In this document: positions 6,475 to 12,217 of the stretch, piece after piece
Numbering within the stretch: position 1 is the first letter of the stretch
Layout: each line of letters starts with the position of its first letter
Assembly (NCBI GenBank): GCA_946481475.1
Contig: CAMLOB010000057.1
Location: 1 to 12,217, forward strand
Direction: 5' to 3'
Source: an uncultured Chlorobiota bacterium
GTDB taxonomy: Bacteria; Bacteroidota; Kapaibacteriia; OLB7
Length of the DNA stretch: 12,217 nt
The notes under the pieces: model-generated
Told to the model about the DNA's origin: nothing
What the model saw: only the letters and a program-made list of their open reading frames with translations
Databases searched by the model: none
Translations under genes and position numbers: made by a program

Positions 6475-7077
6475 CTACCTCTTCGATCCATGCTCTGCGA
6501 TCCGTGCGCTGACCAGTCTCTTGCGTCCTCTGAACCACCAGGCCTCCACCAGACCGACGCCGGGAGCATAGGTCCCGACCTCGCCGTCAACGAACGCCGG
6601 GTTGACGACGACACAGCCGGAATATGTTTTCCCTTCTACCTCAACCGACTTGTTCCGTTCTTTTACAAAAGAGGTCTCCATCATGATGGAATCCATCTTC
6701 GTCAGACTGAAGTCGATCAGAACCAGTTCGCTCTTCGATGACGCAAGGTACGTAATATGACGATGTCCTTCGTTTCGCAGGAGCATCGTATCGACCGCCG
6801 GCTTTCCGTCAAACGTCTGGACGACCTGAAACCATTCTTTTTCACCGCGACTGGTTGTTCCGACAACCGTTACTTCCAGTCTGGAGGGGGATTCGTCAAA
6901 CCCGTAGTTGTAGACCCACTGATTGCCGACGGCCAGCGGGATGAAATTCTCTGCGGTCATCATCTCTGCGTTCTCTCCCTTCGATCCCGATCCGGCACAA
7001 CCGATCAGCAGAAGGAGGGCGAAGCAGGGCAATGCCGTGCGTGTGCCCGGGACGGGAATCGGATTTCGTGTTTTCAT
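6475..7077 (-). CDS. Putative lipoprotein of the 'PLAVGNQWVYNY' type, function unknown
   Basis: A 200-residue protein with a lipoprotein signal: positively charged start, hydrophobic stretch and lipobox LIGC with Cys27 as the predicted lipidation site, followed by AGSGSKGE. The mature part opens with FIPLAVGNQWVYNYGFDE and closes with GTYAPGVGLVEAWWF. I recognise this layout from uncharacterised outer-membrane or periplasmic lipoproteins of FCB-group bacteria, which appear to be small beta-rich domains; no activity is known to me. Its ATG (7075-7077) overlaps the hydrolase TGA (7074-7076) as ATGA, so the two are probably translated in a coupled way. It ends with TAG at 6475-6477. Confidence 0.85.
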   Translation of the reverse strand: MKTRNPIPVPGTRTALPCFALLLLIGCAGSGSKGENAEMMTAENFIPLAVGNQWVYNYGFDESPSRLEVTVVGTTSRGEKEWFQVVQTFDGKPAVDTMLLRNEGHRHITYLASSKSELVLIDFSLTKMDSIMMETSFVKERNKSVEVEGKTYSGCVVVNPAFVDGEVGTYAPGVGLVEAWWFRGRKRLVSARIAEHGSKR

Positions 7078-7922
7078 CTGAAGATTTCCTTGAGAAAATC
7101 ATCGGTCTCTTCAACGACCCGTTCGAGCGCCTCATTGGTTCCGGTGAAGGGATGGGCTGCGCCAAACGTGTGCCCCGTTTTCGGTACGCGGACAAACTTC
7201 GTCAATTCAGGATCGGCTGCCCCGGCCAGCTCTTCCCCATTGTCGATCGTCACCGACAGATCGACTTCTCCGTGAAGGATGAGGAGGGGGCGCTGAAGCC
7301 GCCGGGCTGCGTCGAGGATGTCAAGTTCTTCCGGATGCTCTTCAAGGTCTTCGAGGAGTGAGACGTTCAGGCGCATGATTTGTCCGGTTCTTGTGTTCGG
7401 GACTTCAAGATATCCCGCTTCTTTCCAGCGGTTCCGCTGTGAATCCGTATACCTTCTGAAGGTGCTGACGGCGGCCCATGCGACAACTCCTTTCACCCGT
7501 CTGTCGTCGGCCGCTTCGAGCAGCACGGTGCCGCCGCCGCGTGAGTGACCGAGAAGTGCAAGTCGGGAGGAATCGCTCCGTTCGGCGTGAGGCAGGGCCC
7601 CTTCATATACCTTGTCGATAACTTCTCTCAGTTCACGGACTTCCCGCGTGAAGGTGTTTTCGGCAAACTTGTCAAGTCTGGTAAATTCTTCGGAGTGACC
7701 TTCGACCCCGTTGTGACTGAAGTTGAACTGAACGACGTACCAGCCTCGCGAGGCGAGAGAGTCGGCGACGAACGGAAAGAATCCCCAGTCCTTGAATCCT
7801 TTGAATCCGTGGGCGATGACGATAACCGGGAGAGATGAGCCTTCGGCCGGGAGCCGGACGTCGCCGAAGAGCGTCTGACCGTCTGATGCGTTGAAAGAAA
7901 AGGTTTCGTGGAGAATGTCCAT
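7074..7922 (-). CDS. Alpha/beta hydrolase, serine esterase/peptidase-like
   Basis: A 282-residue alpha/beta hydrolase with a complete catalytic set: oxyanion region HGFKGFKDWG (38-47), nucleophile elbow GHSRGG with Ser127, acid Asp221 in LILHGEVDLSV, and His251 in KTGHTFGAAHP. It resembles the dienelactone hydrolase / prolyl-oligopeptidase-like branch; substrate unknown. There is no signal peptide, so it is cytoplasmic. The ATG at 7922 gives the usual family length, though no strong Shine-Dalgarno is visible. It is the first gene of the minus-strand cluster and is coupled by ATGA overlap to the lipoprotein. It is divergent from kbl, so the 342-bp gap between them should hold both promoters. 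Confidence 0.92.
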   Translation of the reverse strand: MDILHETFSFNASDGQTLFGDVRLPAEGSSLPVIVIAHGFKGFKDWGFFPFVADSLASRGWYVVQFNFSHNGVEGHSEEFTRLDKFAENTFTREVRELREVIDKVYEGALPHAERSDSSRLALLGHSRGGGTVLLEAADDRRVKGVVAWAAVSTFRRYTDSQRNRWKEAGYLEVPNTRTGQIMRLNVSLLEDLEEHPEELDILDAARRLQRPLLILHGEVDLSVTIDNGEELAGAADPELTKFVRVPKTGHTFGAAHPFTGTNEALERVVEETDDFLKEIFR

Positions 7923-8264
7923 GCACGTTCAGGAATCTGCTGTCGGATCAAAGAAGCTGAAAGTACAATCCCCTGACTGCCTGCACAAGGGGTTGGGACA
8001 GAGAGGCCCCATTTCCGTAACTTCCCCTCCCTGGAGGGGTGTCCGCCGCAGGCGGACGGGGTGGATCCAAGTCTACCGGAGGAATACCCGCCGCAGGCGG
8101 ACGGCATGGACGACTGTGTAGACCGCACCGATCATGCTGCTCTGGTGTCCGCCGCAGGCGGACGGGGTGGGCCCAAGTCTACCCGAAAAACCCTCCAATG
8201 CCGAATGTCGAATGAAAACCGTCGAAGGCATCACACACGATCATACATCAACACTACTACTATC
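7923..8264. other. Gene-free divergent intergenic region with palindromic repeats
   Basis: 342 bp between the divergent hydrolase and kbl genes. The left part (7923-8020) shows no obvious structure. The middle (8024-8183) is filled with the palindromic element listed separately. The right part (8184-8264) includes a short AATG-YCG reiteration (about 8196-8213) just upstream of kbl. No promoter boxes could be called with confidence. An open frame running through this region into kbl is just translated repeat. Confidence 0.6.
8024..8183. repeat. REP-like palindromic element in three copies
   Basis: A first hairpin CCCCTCC (8024-8030) / GGAGGGG (8033-8039) is followed directly by a second, GTCCGCC-GCA-GGCGGAC (8041-8057), then GGGGTGG. 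The second hairpin recurs as a partial copy at 8087-8109 and a full copy at 8146-8183. The two full copies share a 38-nt unit (8040-8077 and 8146-8183) ending in CCAAGTCTACC, differing at only two positions. Core starts are at 8043, 8088 and 8149. This style of element (CCCCTCC..GGAGGGG followed by a YGTCCG hairpin and GGGGTGG) is familiar as a widely dispersed intergenic repeat in Bacteroidota-like genomes. Role unknown; mRNA stabilisation or transposase-mobilised REP are possibilities. Confidence 0.75.
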
Positions 8265-9479
8265 ATGTTTGACGCGATACGAGAGCAATTGCAGGGAGAA
8301 CTTCGGGAGATTCGCGAGGCCGGACTCTACAAGGAGGAGCGGATCATCACCACGCCGCAGGGGGTAGAGATCGAAGTTGAGGGGAGATCGGAGCCGGTGC
8401 TGAACTTCTGTGCGAACAACTATCTGGGACTCAGCTCTCACCCGAAGGTGATCGAGGCGGCCCACCGGGCACTCGATTCGCACGGCTACGGCATGAGCAG
8501 CGTCCGGTTTATCTGCGGGACGCAGGATCTGCACAAGGAGCTGGAGCGGAAGCTGGCGGAGTTCCACGGGACCGAGGACACGATTCTCTACGCCGCCTGC
8601 TTTGATGCGAACGGCGGGGTCTTCGAGCCTCTTCTCGGAGAAGAAGATGCGATCATCTCCGACGCGCTGAACCACGCCTCGATCATCGACGGCGTTCGTC
8701 TCTGCAAGGCAAAGCGTTACCGCTATGCAAATGCCGACATGGCCGATCTGGAAGAGCAGTTGAGGCAGGCCGATGCAGACGGAGCCCGCCGGAAGATCAT
8801 CGTCACCGACGGGGTCTTCTCGATGGATGGAATCATTGCGCCGATCGACAAGATCTGTGATCTGGCCGACAGGTACGACGCGATGGTGATGGTCGACGAG
8901 TGTCATGCCGCCGGATTCATGGGGACGAAAGGACGAGGCTCGGTGGAGTATTGCAATGCGATGGGGCGTGTCGATATTATCACCGGGACGCTCGGCAAGG
9001 CGCTCGGCGGGGCGATCGGGGGCTACACGACCGGACGGAAGGAGATTGTGGAGATGCTCCGGCAGCGTTCGCGTCCCTATCTCTTCTCGAACACGCTCCC
9101 GCCAATGGTTGTCGGGGCGAGCATTGCGGTGATCGATATGCTCTCGGAGACGACGGAGTTGCGTGACCGACTGGAGGAGAACACGAACTACTTCCGGGAG
9201 AAGATGTCCTCGATCGGGTTCGATATTATTCCTGGGGAACATCCGATCACGCCGATCATGCTCTATGATGCCCCGCTGGCGCAGCAGTTCGCCGCGAAGC
9301 TGCTTGAGGAGGAGATCTATGTGATCGGCTTCTTCTATCCTGTGGTTCCGAAGGGACAGGCCCGCATCCGCGTGCAGATCTCGGCGGCGCACAGTCGGGA
9401 GCATCTGGACCGGGCGGTGGAGGCGTTTGCGAAGGTCGGCAGGGAACTGGGCGTGGTGGAGGCCGGGGTGGAAGGCTGA
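8265..9479 (+). CDS. kbl: Glycine C-acetyltransferase (2-amino-3-ketobutyrate CoA ligase)
   Basis: A 404-residue PLP enzyme of the alpha-oxoamine synthase family. It catalyses the CoA-dependent cleavage of 2-amino-3-ketobutyrate to glycine and acetyl-CoA, the second step of threonine degradation after threonine dehydrogenase. Seen: [62 protein letters not shown], and the PLP-binding Lys245 in [15 protein letters not shown]; the C-terminal domain has [21 protein letters not shown]. These are close to Kbl rather than to AONS (BioF) or ALAS. The ATG at 8265 aligns with the family N-terminus (MFDAIREQL); the frame is open further upstream but only through repeat sequence. No clear Shine-Dalgarno precedes it. 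No tdh is adjacent, so the partner dehydrogenase must be elsewhere or the enzyme acts alone. An intrinsic terminator follows. Confidence 0.95.
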   Translation: MFDAIREQLQGELREIREAGLYKEERIITTPQGVEIEVEGRSEPVLNFCANNYLGLSSHPKVIEAAHRALDSHGYGMSSVRFICGTQDLHKELERKLAEFHGTEDTILYAACFDANGGVFEPLLGEEDAIISDALNHASIIDGVRLCKAKRYRYANADMADLEEQLRQADADGARRKIIVTDGVFSMDGIIAPIDKICDLADRYDAMVMVDECHAAGFMGTKGRGSVEYCNAMGRVDIITGTLGKALGGAIGGYTTGRKEIVEMLRQRSRPYLFSNTLPPMVVGASIAVIDMLSETTELRDRLEENTNYFREKMSSIGFDIIPGEHPITPIMLYDAPLAQQFAAKLLEEEIYVIGFFYPVVPKGQARIRVQISAAHSREHLDRAVEAFAKVGRELGVVEAGVEG

Positions 9480-9507
9480 CCGGATATAGGTTGCCGATGT
9501 GACGTTC

Positions 9508-9545
9508 GGGGCGAAGCGGTGATCGTTTCGCCCCTTCCTTTTTTC
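9508..9545 (+). terminator. Intrinsic terminator of kbl
   Basis: Perfect 8-bp stem GGGGCGAA (9508-9515) / TTCGCCCC (9527-9534) with an 11-nt loop, followed by TTCCTTTTTTC. It begins 28 nt after the kbl stop. The T-run overlaps the end of the convergent small membrane-protein gene by two bases; on the minus strand no T-run follows, so it works in one direction. Confidence 0.85.
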
Positions 9546-9861
9546 AGCTCGTATGATGAACGGAAATACAGGCGAAGAACACTATCGGCACAATTGCGTT
9601 GATGCAGAGCAGCAGAAGATATTCTTTTGAAGATGTGCGCCTCTGAAGCTTCGTTTCAATCACAAAATTCAGACCAGTGCTCAGGATGAGAAAGAGTCCG
9701 TACAAGGGAATAACTTCTTCTGCAACCTGAGAGATATCGGCAGATGAAGGACGAACGCGCAGGCCGAAGGATATCAGGATGGTGTAGAACATGAAAAGGA
9801 GACCGGCAAGGTTCAGGGCGTACTTTGCAGGACGGTAAACGGCTCGCTTCGAGATGTTCAT
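9544..9861 (-). CDS. Small membrane protein of unknown function
   Basis: 105 residues from the ATG at 9861 (MNISKRAVYRPAK) to TGA at 9544-9546. Three hydrophobic segments are visible: about residues 14-36 (YALNLAGLLFMFYTILISFGL), about 50-69 (VIPLYGLFLILSTGLNFVIE) and about 80-100 (LLLLCINAIVPIVFFACISV). Basic residues precede the first segment, suggesting a cytoplasmic N-terminus. The frame is open a further 55 codons upstream, but that part translates the 9945-9998 inverted repeat and is not used here. I do not recognise the family. It converges on kbl. Confidence 0.6.
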   Translation of the reverse strand: MNISKRAVYRPAKYALNLAGLLFMFYTILISFGLRVRPSSADISQVAEEVIPLYGLFLILSTGLNFVIETKLQRRTSSKEYLLLLCINAIVPIVFFACISVHHTS

Positions 9862-9944
9862 CGGCTGTAATGCTGTTGCTTGAAAACGGGCGTACGCAGT
9901 GTCGCCGGTCCTGGAACAGTCCGGATCGCACACTTTGTGGTTTT

Positions 9945-9998
9945 TTCGTGTCCTTGGTGCCTTTGTGTTTTTTACCACAAAGGCACCAAGGACACGAA
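9945..9998. repeat. Perfect 23-bp inverted repeat with 8-nt loop
   Basis: The arm at 9945-9967 is the exact reverse complement of 9976-9998, with loop TTTTTTAC. The right arm starts CACAAAGGCACCAAGGACAC and continues as GAAGGTTCACCAAGG. The unit looks like two head-to-head copies of a short dispersed purine-rich repeat. An additional CTTTGTGG at 9933-9940 can compete for the CCACAAAG at 9975-9982. It sits in the 209-bp gap between two small membrane-protein genes. As RNA it would form a very stable hairpin on either strand, but no T-run follows the right arm on the plus strand. Confidence 0.85.
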
Positions 9999-10070
9999 GG
10001 TTCACCAAGGGAGAGCGAATGGGCATGGACCTTTCAACGTTACCTCGGCGATCCTGCTATCTCTCTCTCA

Positions 10071-10397
10071 CTAATTGAAGAAGAGTGCCCATAGCCCCGC
10101 TATTCCCGGGATCGCCCCGAGCAGGAGAATGAGAAGAAATGCCGGGAGCCTGATCGGATCCCTGACTTTTGAGTTCAGCAGGAGATAGAGGATAAACCAG
10201 AGCACTCCCAGATAGAGTTCGAGCGGGATCAGGACGAAGTAGAGAAGGCCGAACCAGGAGCAGCCGATGTCGGGATGACCGTTTGCCCGTATCTCCTGTT
10301 CGATGGTCCGGCCGATCAAACCGAGGGGGATGATCGCCAGAAGGGCAAGCATCCCCCGATGCAGATAGAGTCCAACCGATTGTGTGATCCCGATCAT
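10071..10397 (-). CDS. Small hydrophobic membrane protein of unknown function
   Basis: 108 residues, ATG at 10397 to TAG at 10071-10073. Hydrophobic segments lie at about residues 16-29 (MLALLAIIPLGLIG), 48-73 (a long stretch, FGLLYFVLIPLELYLG onward) and 85-107 (AFLLILLLGAIPGIAGLWAL), with a short polar loop RTIEQEIRANGHPDIGC between the first two. A GGGAAG about 10 nt before the ATG may be its ribosome binding site. It starts 58 bp after the clpX stop on the same strand, so it may be read through from clpX. Family not recognised. Confidence 0.65.
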   Translation of the reverse strand: MIGITQSVGLYLHRGMLALLAIIPLGLIGRTIEQEIRANGHPDIGCSWFGLLYFVLIPLELYLGVLWFILYLLLNSKVRDPIRLPAFLLILLLGAIPGIAGLWALFFN

Positions 10398-10455
10398 GGT
10401 CCGGCTTCCCGTCGAATGTGGCGCGACCTGTTGCGGAAACGGTCCCGACCTGAAT

Positions 10456-11724
10456 CTATTCGGTGCCCGACATCAGAATCTCTTCCGCGTAGTGATATTC
10501 CGGTTTCCCTTCACGCTTGATCGACTCGGGCGTTATCATCACACGGGTCAGACCCTGACGGTCCGGAAGGTCGTACATGATGTCGAGCATCGATTCCTCG
10601 ACAACTCCCCGAAGTGCGCGGGCTCCGGTCTTTCGGGATTTCGCCACGTCGATGATTGCGTTGACCGCCTCGTTGCTGAATTCCAGATCGACTCCTTCCA
10701 TGGCGAAGAGCTTCTTGTACTGGCGAACGATCGCGTTCTTCGGCTCGATCAGAATCTGGCGCAACGCCTCGTCGCTGAGGGGTTCCAGCGGGGCGACCAC
10801 CGGGATGCGGCCGATCAGTTCCGGAATAAGTCCGAAGGAGAGAAGGTCTTCCTGCTGTACCTGCTTGAACAGGTCGGCTTTCTCCTCGACCCGATCCTGC
10901 ACCTCGACGCCGAATCCCATCGTTCCGGTCCTGATCCTCTTGGCGATGATCCGCTCCAGTCCGTCGAACGCACCGCCGCAGATGAAGAGAATGTTCTTCG
11001 TGTCGACCCGGACCAGCGGAGCTTCCGGATGTTTCCGTCCCCCTTTCGGCGGCACGTTCGCCACGGTCCCCTCGATGATTTTCAGCAAACCCTGCTGCAC
11101 ACCCTCGCCGGCGACGTCCCGGGTGATCGAAGGGGAGTCGGAACGGCGGGTGATCTTGTCGATCTCGTCGATATAGATGATCCCCTTCTCGGCCCGCTCG
11201 ATGTCGTAGTTTGCGTTGTGCAGAAGCGTCACCAGGATCGAATCGACGTCGTCCCCCACATATCCGGCCTCGGTCAGCGTGGTGGCGTCGGCGATGGCGA
11301 AGGGGACGTCGAGGAGCCGTGCAAGGGTCTTGGCCAGAAGCGTCTTCCCGACGCCGGTCGGTCCCAGCATCAGAATATTCGCCTTCTCCACCTCCACATC
11401 ATCAAATCCGGAGAGCGTCCCTTCGGATGCGATCCGTTTGTAGTGGTTGTAGACGGCGACGGAGAGGACCTTCTTGGCATACTCCTGACCGATCACGTAT
11501 TCATCCAGCACGCTCTTGATCCGTGACGGGGTCAGATGTTCCTGCAGTTCCGGGGCCATGAAGAGATTGGCGTTCTGCCGCAGAAGTTCCACCGAGCTCT
11601 GGATGCAGATATCGCAGATGAAGACTTCCGGACCGGCGATGATCGAGGTGACCTCGTCGCTGCTTCGTTTGCAAAAAGAACATCGCACTATATCGGTTCC
11701 CGTAAATCCCTGTTCGTTCGCCAT
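10456..11724 (-). CDS. clpX: ATP-dependent Clp protease ATP-binding subunit ClpX
   Basis: A 422-residue AAA+ unfoldase that recognises tagged proteins, unfolds them and feeds them into ClpP. Domains: N-terminal zinc-binding domain with Cys15, Cys18, Cys37 and Cys40; Walker A GPTGVGKT (121-128); pore loop GYVG (154-157); Walker B IIYIDEIDK (182-190); the RKH-type loop GGRKHPE (228-234); sensor-2 region KTGARALRGVVEE. The ClpP-contacting loop reads MGF (269-271) where E. coli has IGF. Length is normal. AGGA lies 8 nt before the ATG as a probable ribosome binding site. It lies 197 bp downstream of clpP, with a terminator hairpin between them, so clpX probably has its own promoter as well as any readthrough. 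Confidence 0.98.
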   Translation of the reverse strand: MANEQGFTGTDIVRCSFCKRSSDEVTSIIAGPEVFICDICIQSSVELLRQNANLFMAPELQEHLTPSRIKSVLDEYVIGQEYAKKVLSVAVYNHYKRIASEGTLSGFDDVEVEKANILMLGPTGVGKTLLAKTLARLLDVPFAIADATTLTEAGYVGDDVDSILVTLLHNANYDIERAEKGIIYIDEIDKITRRSDSPSITRDVAGEGVQQGLLKIIEGTVANVPPKGGRKHPEAPLVRVDTKNILFICGGAFDGLERIIAKRIRTGTMGFGVEVQDRVEEKADLFKQVQQEDLLSFGLIPELIGRIPVVAPLEPLSDEALRQILIEPKNAIVRQYKKLFAMEGVDLEFSNEAVNAIIDVAKSRKTGARALRGVVEESMLDIMYDLPDRQGLTRVMITPESIKREGKPEYHYAEEILMSGTE

Positions 11725-11844
11725 GAAGTTTCCTGATGTTTCTGAATGGTTGCAATCGGGTGAAGATAAGAATTCGGGGGTGTAGAAGAGAAATTCGCTT
11801 TGTTTCCCGGTTTCGTAGCCGGTCCGTTCATGGGGGAGAAGACT

Positions 11845-11886
11845 GAAAAGAATCCGCCCCGAAGAGTCGGTTTCTCTTCGGGGCGG
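11845..11886 (-). terminator. Strong hairpin terminator after clpP
   Basis: Perfect 13-bp stem: CCGCCCCGAAGAG (11854-11866) pairs with CTCTTCGGGGCGG (11874-11886) around a 7-nt loop. On the minus strand it is followed by ATTCTTTTC. It lies 35 nt downstream of the clpP stop and 130 nt upstream of the clpX start, so it should attenuate or end clpP transcription before clpX. Confidence 0.8.
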
Positions 11887-11921
11887 TCTGACGATTGAGC
11901 CGTGTCGATATTCGATCCGGC

Positions 11922-12217
11922 TTACTTCTTGTCTTTATCCTCTTTCTGTGCCGGTTCCTTCTCTCCCTCTTCCTTATGCTCGATCAGCACTTTGTCTCCT
12001 GCGGTGGTCGAGGGGATCTCCGGGATCTGCTTGCCGATCTCCTTGCGGCTGGACAGAACGCGATCGATCAGACCATATTCCTTCGCATCCTGCGGCGACA
12101 TCCAGTTGTCCCGGTCGGCGTCGCGACGGATTTTTTCGACGTCCTGTCCGCTGTGGGCGGCGATGATCTTGTAGAGCTGATCCTGCATCCGGAGCATCTC
12201 CTTCAGGTAGATCTCCA
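11922..12217 (-). CDS. clpP: ATP-dependent Clp protease proteolytic subunit ClpP, C-terminal part (5' end outside window)
   Basis: The frame is open to the right edge and ends with TAA at 11922-11924; 97 residues are visible. YLKEMLRMQDQLYKIIAAHSGQ, then DVEKIRRDADRDNWMSPQDAKEYGLIDRVLSSR, match the last third of ClpP; the catalytic Asp is expected within the RRDADRD stretch. The Ser and His of the triad lie outside the window. The internal ATG at 12197 is not the start. After the usual family end (VLSSRKE) there is an extra tail of about 38 residues rich in Lys and Glu, ending EPAQKEDKDKK, that most ClpP proteins lack. The order clpP-clpX is the common bacterial arrangement. Confidence 0.95.
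   Translation of the reverse strand, partial: EIYLKEMLRMQDQLYKIIAAHSGQDVEKIRRDADRDNWMSPQDAKEYGLIDRVLSSRKEIGKQIPEIPSTTAGDKVLIEHKEEGEKEPAQKEDKDKK

Noticed and set aside
8040..8183. CRISPR-like direct repeats
   Set aside because: Only three copies, one partial, with unequal spacing (45 and 61 nt between cores) and no cas genes; it is a palindromic REP-like element.
8061..8264. N-terminal extension of kbl from a GTG at 8061
   Set aside because: The extra 68 residues translate the palindromic repeats and match nothing in the family; the ATG at 8265 fits the normal Kbl N-terminus.
8241..9404. 387-codon minus-strand open frame opposite kbl
   Set aside because: Complete antisense overlap with an unmistakable PLP enzyme; Arg/His/Asp-rich shadow translation.
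9862..10026. N-terminal extension of the 105-residue membrane protein
   Set aside because: It translates the 23-bp inverted repeat and its flanks, giving a low-complexity basic peptide (LGAFVVKNTKAPRTRKN); the ATG at 9861 is a better start.
10384..11526. 380-codon plus-strand open frame opposite clpX
   Set aside because: Antisense shadow of clpX with biased composition and no family features.

Overview
The window looks like chromosomal DNA from a moderately GC-rich bacterium (roughly high-fifties percent by eye). The genome style (orphan kbl, clpP-clpX block, a lipoprotein of the 'PLAVGNQWVYNY' type, short palindromic intergenic repeats built on CCCCTCC/GGAGGGG and GTCCGCC/GGCGGAC, and ACAAAGG-type repeats) is what I would expect from the FCB group (Bacteroidota, Ignavibacteria, Kapabacteria and relatives). 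That placement is an inference; no rRNA or other decisive marker is present. TAA, TAG and TGA all end genes here, so the standard code applies.

Layout. Positions 1-1331 (+) hold the C-terminal part of a conserved protein whose family I cannot name. Positions 1332-1702 are a mosaic of short repeats and hairpins. Positions 1703-7922 (-) are five loci on one strand, in transcription order: an alpha/beta hydrolase, a small lipoprotein (ATGA overlap with the hydrolase), a large secreted repeat protein broken by two in-frame stops, a family 2 glycosyltransferase, and an S66 LD-carboxypeptidase (ATGA overlap with the glycosyltransferase). They look like one or two envelope-related operons. Positions 7923-8264 hold further palindromic repeats. 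kbl (8265-9479, +) stands alone and ends at a good intrinsic terminator. Positions 9544-10397 (-) hold two small unknown membrane proteins flanking a perfect 23-bp inverted repeat. The window ends with clpX and the 3' end of clpP (-), separated by a strong terminator hairpin.

The most notable object is the locus at 3540-6404. Its frame stays open for 955 codons, and it encodes a signal peptide, a helical N-terminal region, about 13 units of a 26-27 residue 'GNDxY' repeat, a charged linker and HEAT-like repeats. TGA at 5241-5243 and TAA at 5193-5195 interrupt it. Both stops fall on patterned repeat positions: a glycine, and the otherwise invariant aspartate. This suggests recent decay, base errors in the assembly, or (less likely) readthrough. 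I saw no CRISPR array, tRNA, rRNA, transposase or recognisable defence system.
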